Shown here: in pieces, positions 46,322 to 56,905 of the stretch
How the letters are laid out: each line of letters opens with the position of its first letter
How positions within the stretch are numbered: the stretch's first letter is position 1
Assembly: GCA_963824275.1 (NCBI GenBank)
Contig: CAWGOT010000003.1
Coordinates: forward strand, 2,294,001-2,358,000
DNA: 64,000 bases
Source of the DNA: JANXQG01 sp963824275
GTDB lineage: Bacteria > Planctomycetota > Planctomycetia > Pirellulales > Thermoguttaceae
Reading direction: 5' to 3'
Notes under the pieces: generated by a model
What the model was told of the DNA's origin: nothing
Databases searched by the model: none
The model's input: the letters and a program-made list of their open reading frames with translations, nothing else
Made by a program: the position numbers and the translations under genes

Positions 46322-46965
46322 CTACGGCTTCCCAATGCGGATGGCGATGTCGTCCCAAGGCTCGCTGCCCTCTTTGCGGTCCTCAAGTCCCCTGTCGCCG
46401 TCGTCCTGGCCGTTAGGGCCGACGCTATAGAGCAGATAGCCGCTGCCTTGAAGCGAGTAATGAAGGTCGCCATCGGTGAAGCGGTCTTTCGGGACTGTGG
46501 CAGCGTACTTTGGCGACAAGTCGGCCAGTCGCGCCGGATAGGCCCCGTGATCCGCGCGATAAGCGGCCAAGGCGAAGGCCAGTTTCGTCAGATCGAACCG
46601 CGCTAGACAGCTATCCTCGATATGGGTACCCAGCCCAGCGACATTGTGAGCCAGCCGCAAATAGTGTGACTGATCGCTTCTGAAACGGCCTTTCGGCCCT
46701 TGAAGAACTTGCGGACTCCCGGCTTCAACGCATCGCGCGATTCATCCATGCGTTTTCGCATTTCCACGGCGATCTTTTCGCGGGCTGCATTACGCCGAGC
46801 CCCCGTAGGTTCGCGAGTCGCTTCAAGGACGCGATCGTAGCGGCAATTCCCCAGGCGAAGGACCGAGTCCCAATCGACGAGGCCGGCGGCGATAACCTCT
46901 CTGACCCATTTCCAAAAGGCCCTTTGCTCCGGGGGAAGCGATTCGACATTAGCAACTATCAACAT
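46322..46965 (-). pseudogene. Truncated second copy of the secreted protein gene at 43541-45185
   Basis: The C-terminal part (RFDLTKLAFALAAYRADHGA, PKDRFTDGDLHYSLQGSGY, DRKEGSEPWDDIAIRIGKP) is nearly identical to the first copy. A frame change near 46640 precedes LVDWDSVLRLGNCRYDRVLE, which matches IDWDSILRLGNARCDRIVD in the first copy. The N-terminal 250 residues and the signal peptide are missing. Confidence 0.8.
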
Positions 46966-47046
46966 CGAATCGCTGGCTCACTTTCTCGCGATCTCCGATG
47001 AACCGCCTGCTAGAATTATACCTCGGATCGCCAATCGCGTGCAACC
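46957..47046 (-). pseudogene. Remnant of the HEPN-partner gene and its promoter
   Basis: The sequence joins a copy of the 3' end of the partner gene (compare 45634-45675) directly to a copy of its promoter (compare 46090-46139). The body of the gene and the HEPN gene are deleted. TATAAT is preserved. Confidence 0.75.
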
Positions 47047-47341
47047 GCGTCAATCCGAGACACTGTCCTTGTGAGCGGTGTTTGGTGGGTCTGCGGCCCT
47101 GGAACGATTTCCCGCCGCCGATCGTCTATTCCCCGGCCTCCTGGCGTAGCCGCCGCCCCTGGTGTATGATAAAATCCACTCTGCCGAAGGGACTTGCCAT
47201 GCTCCACCGCATATCCTGTCTCGAGTATGGCGTGACCTACAAGCGGGGAGAAGGTCGGTTCGGAATGGAATGCAGAAAGGAAGCGGGAACCGCTACAAAC
47301 CAGTCAAGCAAATCTCACGTTTGAACCCAAAGAGGTGCGGT
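47047..47341. other. Intergenic before the first DUF4132 gene
   Basis: No gene is supported. TATGATAAAAT at 47164 is a possible -10 element about 175 bp before the DUF4132 start. No clear -35. Confidence 0.4.
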
Positions 47342-50317
47342 ATGTCGAAGTTCATGTCTCAACTGACGGAAGCTTGCAACAACAAATTTCACGCGGCAGT
47401 CGCTGCGCCGCTGCTGACGTTCGTGACGCAAGGCGATCGCACGGCGCTCGCAGAGCGCAAGAAGAAGGTGAGGAACAGTTGGGATCTCTATTGGCTCGAT
47501 CCCTGGGAATATCTCGGTCCGCCGGCGGATCTCACGGACGAGGAAAAGCGGGCGATGGAGGCGGCCGTGTACCTGGGCAAGGCCGCGGACATCGCCAAGT
47601 GGTTGAAGGCGCACCTGGAGAAAGGCCCGGCCGATGAGGAAGCCTACCTGGCCGCGTACCTGGCTGCCTTCGGCAGCGGCAAGACCGCCCGAGCGGAAGC
47701 CGCTGCTCCGCTGCTCGATCGGGATTGCAAAGAGGACTGGTTCGAGTGCGGCGACGGCCGGCCGAACGCGGCGGGGCGATTCCTGCTTTCGCTCACCGAA
47801 GCGGAGCTGGCGTCCGCCGTGAAGCAGGTCTCGTTGAACCCCGCTGCCCTGCAGCTCCTGCTGCGACACGCCCCCAGCCGCGTGCCGCCCTTGCTGAAGC
47901 ACATCTTGCATCACACCAGCCGCTATAGGTCCGGGCCTTATCTCGACGCCGAGATATGCGGCGTACTGCTGAAACACGATGCGGCTCGGTACGAGAAGGA
48001 AATCGCCGCGGCCTTTCCCGCCGAGAAGAACCTGGGGCCGAAGTTCCATACCGGCGTGGAACTGTCGCGGGTCGATCGCGACAAGTATCAAGCCGAAACG
48101 CGAAAGGCAGGGCAGGCGATGCTGGCCAGCGACAACTGGGCGGGCAACGCCGAAGATATCTGCCAGTGGTTGATCGAGCAGTACCGGGAGGGCGCTCTCG
48201 AAGACATCGCCGCCTACCTGCGCCACCATAAGAACCTATACGTCAGCGAGCCGGTCTTGCGCAACACGATCGACGCCTTTGCCGAGGCCGCGCGGCCCGC
48301 AGTCGTCGCGGCGCTCGATAATCCCAATGCCGGCTTGCGGCTCATCGCCCTCGAACAACTCGTCAAATGGGGCCGCGACGCCGATCGCGAGCTGATCCTC
48401 GAGCAATTTGGCCGCAACCTTGCCGCCGACGACGCCAAGACGATCGTCAGCTTCGTCGCCCTGGCTGGCCGCTCGAATGTGCCCGGTGTGGACAGCCTGT
48501 TGTGGCCCTTGTTCGATCATAAGTCGAAGCCGGTCCGCTCGGCCGCGGCCCGCGTGCTTGGGCGGCTGGGCGAGGAGGCCGTGTCGAGGGCCAGCGGTCT
48601 GCTTGCGGCAAAGAAGGCCAGCGTCCGCTCCGCGGCAGTTTCCTTGCTGGCCGCCGCCGAGACGCCCGCCGCCTCCAAGGCCCTGGAAGACCGGCTGGAC
48701 GACGAGACCGACGAGGAGGTTCGCGACCAGATCCTGCTGGCGCTCGACCAGGTGTGGGAGGCCCAGGGCAAGAAGATCACGCGCAAGCAAATCGACCAGC
48801 GCATCGCGCGCACCGCTGAAAAGCTCGAAAAGCCGGTGGCCGATTGGATCGACGAGAAGAAGCTGCCTGCGCTCTGCTTTGCCAAGGGCTCAGAGAATCT
48901 CAAGCCGCAGGCGGTTCGCTATGTGCTTTACCGGCAGTCCCGTGCGCGGGAGATGCAGCCCGACATCGAGTGCAAACCGCTGTACGCGCTGATCGATCGG
49001 AAGTCGAGCGGCGACTTCTCCCTGGCCGTGCTGCGGATGTTCCTCGGCAGCCGGATGGCGGCGGAAGACCGCTGGGCCATGGCCCTGGCCGCATTGCTGG
49101 GCGACGACCGCGTGGTCTCCGTCCTGATGGCGCAAATCCGCACGTGGGTCGATGCCAACCGCGGCAAGCTGGCCGAATACGCGGCCCAGGCCCTGGCGCT
49201 GCTGGGCAGCGACGTGGCCCTGTGCGCGGTCGACGCCTTGTCGATCCGCTATCGCAGCAAGCAGAAGAACATCGGCAAGGCCGCCGCAGAGGCCTTTGCC
49301 GAAGCGGCCCAACGGCAGGGCATCACCGTCGACGAGCTGGGCGACCGCGTCGTGCCCTGGCTGGGCTTCGAGCAGGGCAAGCCGCGCGTCATCGAGGATG
49401 GAGACAAGCGGATCGAGGTCCGCATCGGGCTCGATTTCAAGCTCGAATTCCGCGACCTGGCGAAGGGCAAGAAGATCGCCTCGCTGCCCTCCAGCGTGCC
49501 GGCCGACGTGAAGACCGAATTCAAAGATCTTGGAGCCACGCTCCGCGAGGTGCTCAAGGGCCAGCTCGTGCGGATCGAAAATCTCATGGTGCGGCAGTTC
49601 CGCTGGCCGCTCGATCGCTGGCAAGAGCTGTTCCTGACGCATCCCGTGCTCTTTCCCTTCGCCGCCCGGCTGGTCTGGGGCGTCTATGGCCGAGACGGAC
49701 AATTGCAGGCCACGTTCCGGGCCCTGGAGGATCGCACGCTCACCAATGCGGCCGACGAGGCGGTCACGCTCCCGGGCGGCAAGGCCAATGCCGCAACCAT
49801 CGGCATCGTCCATCCCCTGGAGCTTTCGGCCGACGATCGGCAGGCCTGGGCGGTGCACATGGCCGACTACAACGTCCAGTCGCCCTTCCTGCAACTGGAG
49901 CGGCCGGTGGTCTACCCGACAGCGGAAGAGAAGCCGCTCAAGATGTCGTCCAAGTACAAGAACACGGATCTCAACGCCATGACCTTCAAGGGCCGTGCCG
50001 AGCGTTTGGGCTGGCAGCGCGGCTCGGTCTGCGACGGCGGCGGAATCCCCAGTTATCGCAAGAGCTTCCCCGGCGCCGGGGCCGACGTGATCCTCGAAAC
50101 GGAGGGCATGTTCATCGGCGTCGGCATGGACGACAGCGTCAAGCTCGGCCGCTTCTGCTTCGTGAAGAGCGGCAGCGTATCGACCGGCAGCTACGTTTAT
50201 GACGAGCCGAGCGATGAAAAGGACCCGCGGCTGCTGAGTTTTGGCGAAGTGCCGCCGATCGTGTTCTCGGAAACGCTTGGCGATTTGGGTAGAATCGCGG
50301 GAGGCAAGGACGAGTGA
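47342..50317 (+). CDS. DUF4132 protein with HEAT-like repeats
   Basis: About 991 residues from the ATG at 47342 (GAGGTG upstream). The first two thirds are helical HEAT-like repeats (KPVRSAAARVLGRLGEEAVS, ASVRSAAVSLLAAAETPAAS). The C-terminal DUF4132 part has RQFRWPLDRWQELFLTHP, FPFAARLVWGVYGRDGQL, AWAVHMADYNVQSPF and GGIPSYRKSFPGAG. Frame intact. It converges on a second DUF4132 gene that shares the C-terminal landmarks. The family is unstudied in detail; repeated association with MoxR/VWA genes suggests a role as large scaffold or effector, by inference. Confidence 0.85.
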   Translation: MSKFMSQLTEACNNKFHAAVAAPLLTFVTQGDRTALAERKKKVRNSWDLYWLDPWEYLGPPADLTDEEKRAMEAAVYLGKAADIAKWLKAHLEKGPADEEAYLAAYLAAFGSGKTARAEAAAPLLDRDCKEDWFECGDGRPNAAGRFLLSLTEAELASAVKQVSLNPAALQLLLRHAPSRVPPLLKHILHHTSRYRSGPYLDAEICGVLLKHDAARYEKEIAAAFPAEKNLGPKFHTGVELSRVDRDKYQAETRKAGQAMLASDNWAGNAEDICQWLIEQYREGALEDIAAYLRHHKNLYVSEPVLRNTIDAFAEAARPAVVAALDNPNAGLRLIALEQLVKWGRDADRELILEQFGRNLAADDAKTIVSFVALAGRSNVPGVDSLLWPLFDHKSKPVRSAAARVLGRLGEEAVSRASGLLAAKKASVRSAAVSLLAAAETPAASKALEDRLDDETDEEVRDQILLALDQVWEAQGKKITRKQIDQRIARTAEKLEKPVADWIDEKKLPALCFAKGSENLKPQAVRYVLYRQSRAREMQPDIECKPLYALIDRKSSGDFSLAVLRMFLGSRMAAEDRWAMALAALLGDDRVVSVLMAQIRTWVDANRGKLAEYAAQALALLGSDVALCAVDALSIRYRSKQKNIGKAAAEAFAEAAQRQGITVDELGDRVVPWLGFEQGKPRVIEDGDKRIEVRIGLDFKLEFRDLAKGKKIASLPSSVPADVKTEFKDLGATLREVLKGQLVRIENLMVRQFRWPLDRWQELFLTHPVLFPFAARLVWGVYGRDGQLQATFRALEDRTLTNAADEAVTLPGGKANAATIGIVHPLELSADDRQAWAVHMADYNVQSPFLQLERPVVYPTAEEKPLKMSSKYKNTDLNAMTFKGRAERLGWQRGSVCDGGGIPSYRKSFPGAGADVILETEGMFIGVGMDDSVKLGRFCFVKSGSVSTGSYVYDEPSDEKDPRLLSFGEVPPIVFSETLGDLGRIAGGKDE

Positions 50318-50434
50318 CGCGGGAGACGGGGACGCGGGGACACCGTGTCCCCACGTCACCATATTTCGGTGTCTCCGTGTCCCCGCGTCCCCCTTTCCCC
50401 ACGTCCCACCTCCCCCAACCGCCCGCGTCGTCCC
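50318..50434. repeat. Palindrome-rich spacer between two convergent DUF4132 genes
   Basis: It contains the 17-bp perfect palindrome GGGGACACCGTGTCCCC at 50336-50352, and related GGTGTCTCCGTGTCCCC downstream. It may terminate both transcripts. Confidence 0.7.
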
Positions 50435-53400
50435 TCAATACCCGGCCTTCTTTTCCCAGTTGGGATCGAACCCCGTTCCGGCCGCGGCCATCGCCCGCAG
50501 GTCGTTGTAACACTCCGATAACAGCACGGCCGGCACTTCATCCAGCGGCATGCCGCCCGAAATTTCCATCATGGACTCCTCTTCGGCCGCCGCCTGCTGG
50601 AACGATAGGTCCTTGAGGGCCACCGGGCGATTCTCCTCCGGCAGGCCGTTGCCGCTGAAATTAAGTGTGACCTTGAGGCCCATGCCCGGAAAGCTCTTGA
50701 GGTAGTCGTAGAACCAGCCGCCGTCCTGGGACTGCCCTCGGGTGTAGCCGGCCTTGGTCGCCAGGGAACGGAGCTTGAAGGCCTCGACCATGTGGCCTTC
50801 GAAATCGTCGATTGCCGTCTCCTTGCGTTTCTCTTCGGGCAGGGTGTAGGTCGCGCGGCCGAACTGCGTGAAGAGCGGCGTCACGCCGTAGTCTGCCAGG
50901 TGCGTGGCCCAGGCGGCGGCCGTCTCGGCGGCGACGTGGCAACTGTGGGCGATGCGAATCTTGGCGTCGCCCGGAAGCTGCACTTCGCTGTCCTCGTAAT
51001 CCGTGAACGTGCCGTCGTCCAGAGGGCGGAAAGACGCGAGTCCCCCCTCGCCTTCCGGGAGAGGGGCAGGGGGTGAGGGCGATTCCGCCGTCCAAACCAA
51101 TCGCTGGCAAAGGAACTTCATCAGCGGATGGCCCATGAGATAGGTCTGCCAGTCCGCGACCGTCCAGGTCCGCTGGGTACACATCGCCTCGTACAGCCGC
51201 GTGGTCTGCATGCCGGCGAATTTCTTCAACTCGGTCTTCGCGGCGGAGAATGCCTTCTTGGCCGCCTTGGCCTGCTCTTCGTCGTCGTCTTTCCGCGGCG
51301 CCGGCAGGGCCTTTAATGTTTTGCCGTCGGCGTCGGTCAGCACGGCCCCCAAATTCGGCGTCACGCGAAGCTGGAACTGCCGCGCACCGAAGATCAGTTC
51401 CAACGTGCCGCCGTCGCCAAAGCCCGCACTGGGCAGGGTGCGGTCGGCCAACTCGTCGAGGCTCCAGCCCTTGCGTTCGGCCAGGGCGTTGACGTACTTC
51501 TCCGCCTCTTCGCGAATGCCCTTGGTGCGGAAGCGATTGGCGATCGACAGCAGGTACTGCGTGGCCGAAGGGTGGTCGATCGTCGAGAGCATGGCGATCA
51601 GGGCCTTACACTGCGCCGGGCGGTAGCCGTACCACTCCTTGAGATATTTTTGGACGAGCCCGACCGCGGATGCGTCGCAGCAGGCCCCGGCCACGGCGAG
51701 GATGCCTTTTTCGGCCGCCGCGGAACCGACTTCGCGCTGAAGGTTATGGAAAATTCGGTCTTCAAATTGCTGGAGTGTGAGTTGAGTCCCCGCTTGCGAT
51801 GTCTGCCCGCGCTGCGCGAGGTACTGCATTGCCTGTTGTTGCCGCTGCCATCCCTGCTGTGCCTGCTGCTTGGCAAGTGTCCGCGCCTCCGTATCGGTAT
51901 GCTTCCGTTTCAGGTCCTGATCGAGCCACGCCCGCAGCACGAACTGGCCGAGTTCCGCGCGATCCGCCGGCCGCATCAGGGCGCAGTAGCGCCGCAAGAG
52001 CGGGCCGGCCTCGGATGACTTGAATTTGAAGTTCTGCACGATCAGCCAGGTCACCACTTCCGTGGGCACTTCCTCGCCACTGTCTTGCCAGCGGACCTTC
52101 GGCAGTTGAGCCCAGGGAAACCATTCCAGGGCCGGCGGCGTGCCTTTTTTGAGCCCCTTCTGGGCGTCGGCCAGGAGCTTGTCGCGATCGAGGTAGGGCT
52201 CAACGTCTTCGCCAAGACGCTCCAAGGCTGTAAGAATCTCATCGAGTGCTGCATCGACCTTCTCGGCCTTCGCCGCCTTGTGCAGCGGGGCGATATATTG
52301 GTGGTCGCCTAACCACCCCATCCATTCGGCCGCAACCGCGCGAGTTTCGGAAGCCCGGGCCGTCAGCGCTTGTGTTAGTCGCTCCGGCAGGTCGGGCAGT
52401 TTGACAACGATTTTCTGCGCCCGCAGGCGATCGACCTTGCTGGTTCCGATGGCCATTTCCCACAGCTTGCCGACCAGGGCGGGGGGAACAACTGGAAAGG
52501 TGGACAGCAGCCGCAGGTCATTATCAATCACTTGTTTTGACTGCCAGCGCGAGAACCGGTCACTAGTAACTGGCGAGAGGTATTTTTCCAAAATCGCGAT
52601 TTTGCCGGAGAAGAAGGGCCATACCGCCTCGGTTTCCCAGGGAAAGGCGGGGATAAAGCTCTCCAACGCGTGATGAGCAAGAATGTCGTCGGACAAACCG
52701 AGCGAACGAATCGCTTCGGCGACGTCCAATAGGGTAATCTTTGGCAAATGGCTACGGCGGTAAATATCGATCACTTTGCTCGTTTGCCAAGCCATACCGC
52801 TACCGCGTTCACTGGGCGCATGAATCCGCTGGATCATGACAAGGAAGCGGACGAGGTGGATCAGTTGCAAGTCGGGATGCGTCACCAACGTTTTGAACGC
52901 TCCCTTGTTATCAGCGACACTTGCGCGAAAACACCAATGACCAGAAGATCGTTCCTTGCACCGCTCCGCCTTCTTCCAAAAGCCGGCATGTACGATCAAG
53001 GTCGTCGGCTCCGATAGAGGGCAGTGGGTGCTTTGGATGAATGTATTGCTTCTGCGTTTGTGCGGCGAAACGCTGATTGCGATCGGCGGCAAAAACGTTG
53101 TACTCGGCGAACAGCGTTTCAATACACGCGCGTAACGCAGATGTGACGGGCGGATGAAGCGCAATCGGCTCACTGTGCGGTGGTTCGATGACTTTCGCGG
53201 GGGCGCCCGCCTCGCTGTCGAGTTCGCGAAAGCTGCTGGCGATCGCTTCCCTGACGGCCGCGCTTTTTTCGGTGGCTTCCATTTCCTCGAGAAACGCCCG
53301 GGCCGCGCCGCCATATACTCTTCCGAGCAAGCGGACCGCCTGCTCGCGCTTCGCCGCTTTCACGTCGCAAGCCGCTTTCTCCAAAAGCGGCCGGGCAGCC

Positions 53401-54197
53401 TGCGGCTCGGTCCGCAGCAGGGGCTCCGCGGCCTCGCGCAAAAGCTTGGCCGAATCCGTCGCGCATTCCACCAGTTCCCCGATAAAGGCACTAGCCGGCG
53501 CGGCGGTTCGCGCCAGATTCTGGACGGCGATTTCCCGTGATGCGGCGGGGCCGTTCAGGAGATACCCAGCCAAAAGATCGCGGTGGTCCGCGATCATCTT
53601 GCCGACGTTCGTGACGGCAAGAACGACGCCACGAGCCTTTCCGTCGCCCCACTTCTTCCCGCTGTCTTTGAACGCGGTAGTTATGAAGGGCTCGATCGTG
53701 CGGCCATCGGCCTTCAGCATTTCCTCGATCAATGAGGCGGATATGGCTGTGGTTGTTTTTTGTCCGCCATAGACCTGCACGCTCCGGCCCGTTGCCTCTT
53801 GCAGCAAGATCTCCAGCCAAAGCGCTTTTTCAAACCACTTTTGGCAAAAGAACCGGCCGGCGGGCAGGCTTCTAGCAGCGGCTTCAAAGACCCTGCCCAA
53901 GCGGAGATAGAAGTGGTGACCGACCGGTTCAATGACGCTAAGGAATTTTCCCCAATGGGCCTGGCTCGTCCGTGGGCCGAGCCAACGTACACAAATCAGC
54001 CCAAGGGCATGCGCCGCGTCGGTCTTGCCGGCAAGCTCGCCGAGGACGCACTCATCGTCGCCGTCGAGCACGTATCGCACGGCGCGGTCGTACAACTCGA
54101 CGCCGAAGTCCTTGAGCTTCTCGAAGTTGGCAAGCAACTCCTTGAGCTTCTCCGGCGACAACCCGACGACGTTGCGATAGGGTTCTGAGGATGCCAT
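50435..54197 (-). CDS. Second DUF4132 protein, one frameshift
   Basis: From the ATG at 54197 (GGAG upstream) the repaired protein is about 1250 residues. The N-terminal part is helical (SPEKLKELLANFEKLKDFGV, LREAAEPLLRTEPQAARPLL). A shift near 52922 leads into NKGAFKTLVTHPDLQLIHLV. Further HEAT-like repeats follow, then the DUF4132 region RTWTVADWQTYLMGHPLMKF, LCQRLVWTAE, AAAWATHLADYGVTPLF, GGWFYDYLKSFPGMG. A palindromic repeat at 51042-51080 adds SPSPPAPLPEGEGG in frame. It is the distal gene of the MoxR/VWA/SWIM strand. Confidence 0.82.
51042..51080. repeat. GAGAGGGG palindrome read in frame inside DUF4132
   Basis: The unit CCTTCCGGGAGAGGGGCAGG matches the element in rnr at 1081-1150 and encodes PPAPLPEGEG between the LVWTA strand and the next domain segment. 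The paralogue at 47342-50317 has no such insert. Confidence 0.8.
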
Positions 54198-54249
54198 GAT
54201 GGAACTCCGTGCAAATTGTCTTGCCTCAATTATCAGAACGTTGCTTCTA

Positions 54250-54450
54250 TTCATCCCGGAGGGATGTCAGCCATTAGCCCCGGATTGCGCAGCGCATCCG
54301 GGGTTGCGGGTCGCGCCACCCAATCCACCGACCCCGAAGGGGTCACAGCGCCGTTCCGCTGCGAACCCTCCGGGTTCAGTTGACGTTCTCGTTATTCGTA
54401 TCCGGTGGTGGCGCTGCGCTTACCACCGGCTAATCACTATGAACCCTCCG
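54250..54450. repeat. Array of short hairpins upstream of the SWIM-gene end
   Basis: CCCCGGATTGCGCAGCGCATCCGGGG-type (centre CGCAGCGCA), GACCCCGAAGGGGTC, GAACCCTCCGGGTTC (twice) and CCGGTGGTGGCGC/TTACCACCGG are each perfect or nearly perfect inverted repeats within 200 bp. No gene lies here. It separates the DUF4132 start from the end of the SWIM gene. Confidence 0.75.
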
Positions 54451-54493
54451 GGTTCGGATGACCATCTTGCCATTCGTATTTTCGCGCCACGTT

Positions 54494-56663
54494 TCACTTC
54501 AGCCCCTGGCACGCAAGATCGACCGTCTCATGGTCGGCTGCAAGCCGGGTGACATAATACGCGTGCAACAACCGCCCGGCGGTCTCGTTCCAGGCCACCG
54601 GCTCGCCGCTCCGGGCGGCCGCTTCCAGGCCGCGCAACATGCCGGCCAGCGGCCGCGCACAGGCCGTCAGGCCGAGCGTCTCCAAACGCCGGGCCGCACT
54701 CTGTAACATATCAGAATTCCGCCGCGCGGCTATACCGCCCTCGACCAGCGCCTCCAATTCGGCCTGGACCGTAACCAAAATGCGGCCCAGCGGGGTCGCC
54801 ACGGCGGCCTGCGGCACGGCCTCTTCCTCCTCGCCCGCCACGACCTCCTCTTCGCCCTCCGCGTCCTGCTTGGGCCCCGCGGTCTTCGTGGCGACTGCTT
54901 TTGCGGCGGTCTTTGCCGCCCCAGGGCCGGCCTTTGGATCGAGGAGCGTGAGATGGACGATGCGATCTTCAATATAGAGCGAGATCGGCTGCACGCAGAC
55001 CTGGCCCGCGACCAGCCGCAAGGCCCCCAAGAGGCCGTAGGTCTCCGCCGGGTCGTGACGCTCCAAGAGCTCGACGCCCGCCTCGTTCTCCGGCGTGAAG
55101 GGCAGCCAGAGGTGTACGCAGCGGCCCTTCTCGTCCAAAAGCGGACGGCTCAGTTCCTGCCGCAAGGTATGGTAAAATCCCGGTCCCCAGGTCTTGGGGG
55201 CCAGCAGCACGATGTCCTGATTTTCATTGCGGTCGCCCAGTCCGCCGCCAAACAGCCGCTTCGCCCTCTCGGCCAGTTCCGGCCAGGCCCTGATCGCGGC
55301 GGGGACTTCGCGGGGCTGGCTGGGACCGACGACGAGGGCCCGCGTGGCCGGGCGGCCGGAGATGCGGCCTTGCGGGTTTCGCCAGGCCTGGCTCAGCCGC
55401 AACATGCTTTCGGCCGCTTCCTGGGGCGAGCGGCAGCCATCCCAAGGCCCGTCCGAGCGGAACCGGCCGGCAGGGTCGAAGCCGGGCTGCGTGACGGGCC
55501 GCGACTCGCTCCAGGTGGCCCAGTTCTTTCGCGATTCGTCCCAGAAGTAGACCGTCACGCCATGATAACCGCCCTTCGAGCGCCACCGCTGCGCGCCCAG
55601 CCCTGTGAGCGCGATCTGCCCTACGTCGTGGTACTGCGTGCGATGCTGGCCGACGAGCGCCGCGGATGCGCTTTTCGCCAGCGCGGTCCGCAGGGCTTCG
55701 ATGCGGGCTGCCTGGGCCAGCAGGTTGGCGGAGCTCGACTGGGCATCGCGCCGCAGGCCGAGTTGGACCTCGTCGGCCAGCGACTTGAGCATGCGTTCCA
55801 GCCGCGGCAGATCGACGCCGTGGGCGGAGACCGCCAGGGTCGTCAGCCGCCGCGCCGTGGCCGCGGAGAGCCGCGCCAGGCCCAGCGACACGATCTCGCC
55901 GAGGACCGTTCCGACGCTCGCCAGCACCTCCGCCCGCGACCGCGGGGCGCCGCCGGACTCGGCGAGGGCTGCCTCTTGCACGGCGATCCGCCGTTTGCCC
56001 AGCGACGCCTGATAGGCCAGCACGGCAGCGACCACGTGCTCGCAGACGTTTTCCGCCTGGCAGGAGCAGATCATGCTCAGCAGCCCTCCGCTGGGAATCC
56101 AGCGGCAGGTGATGTTTCGCGTGGGGAAACGGACGACCAACGCGGCGGCGGCCTCGATCTCGACCGGCAGCTCGGCGGCGAGGGTTTTCAAGGCTTTGCG
56201 GACGAGGGCCTTACCGGCCCATTTCTGCAGCTCCTCGTCGCTGAGGTTCGCCAGGACCTCGGCCGGCGAAGGGGCGGGCGCCTCGTCGATCGGCGCCGGC
56301 CCGCCGGCCGCCGCAGCAGCGGGCGAGTCTTCAGCGAAGAGCGTGCTTTGGGCGGGTCCGTCGCAGGCGGCCAACTCCGGCGAGTCGCGCAGGTATAGCA
56401 AGGCACTGAGGATGTGACGGCAGATGCCGGTCGCCGGGCACGAGCAGGCGGACTTGGCGAGGAGTTCCACGGCATCGACGGTGACATCGGCAACTTGGAC
56501 CTGGACGCGGCCTTCCTCGACGGCCGCGACGGCCGGGGGCGACGTTTCGAGGTCCTTCTGCGCGGCGGAGCAGGCCACGGTTGGCCAACGAGGCCAGGGC
56601 GTCGTCATCGACGCTCTTGAGCATGTTCCGCAGTTTTCTCAGGAAAGGATGAACCTCAGCCAT
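54494..56663 (-). CDS. SWIM zinc-finger protein, one frameshift near start
   Basis: From the ATG at 56663 (MAEVHPFLRKLRNMLKSVDD) a shift near 56570 leads into the long frame (QKDLETSPPAVAAVEEGRVQ). Two SWIM-type zinc motifs are present: CSCPATGICRHILSALLYL and CSCQAENVCEHVVAAVLAY (CxC...CxH). Long helical and beta segments follow (SKGGYHGVTVYFWDESRKNW, LLAPKTWGPGFYHTLRQELS). An Ala/Glu-rich linker lies near residues 600-630. SWIM domains bind DNA, RNA or proteins. Such genes recur next to MoxR, VWA and DUF5682 genes; a regulatory or substrate-recognition role is inferred. Confidence 0.85.
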
Positions 56664-56707
56664 GCGTCGATGATACGCCGGATTTGGGACGATGTCGAGG
56701 GTGGCTC

Positions 56708-56815
56708 GGGACCCCGGCCAGCTTGCCTGGCCGGTGAACAAGTCTTCTTAGCGAACAAACGAACCTCCCTCATATCGCTCGACCCCTGCTGGCTTGTCCG
56801 GCAGGTGAATGCATG
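56708..56815. repeat. Two diverged copies of the CCAGCTTG hairpin repeat
   Basis: GGACCCC-GGCCAG-CTTGC-CTGGCC-GGTGAA and CGACCCC-TGCTGG-CTTGT-CCGGCA-GGTGAA have the same frame as the repeats at 43382-43538, but their stems differ by paired changes. A GTCTCCC tandem run follows at 56865-56890. Confidence 0.8.
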
Positions 56816-56905
56816 GCGACAAGCCGTCACGGCCCCTGCTCGCTGTATAGGAAATTCCGCTCGCGTCTCCCGTCTCCCGTCTCCCATCTCCCCATCCCCG
56901 CATCT

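Noticed and set aside
48890..50362. A 490-codon frame antisense to the first DUF4132 gene
   Set aside because: Shadow of a complete DUF4132 frame.
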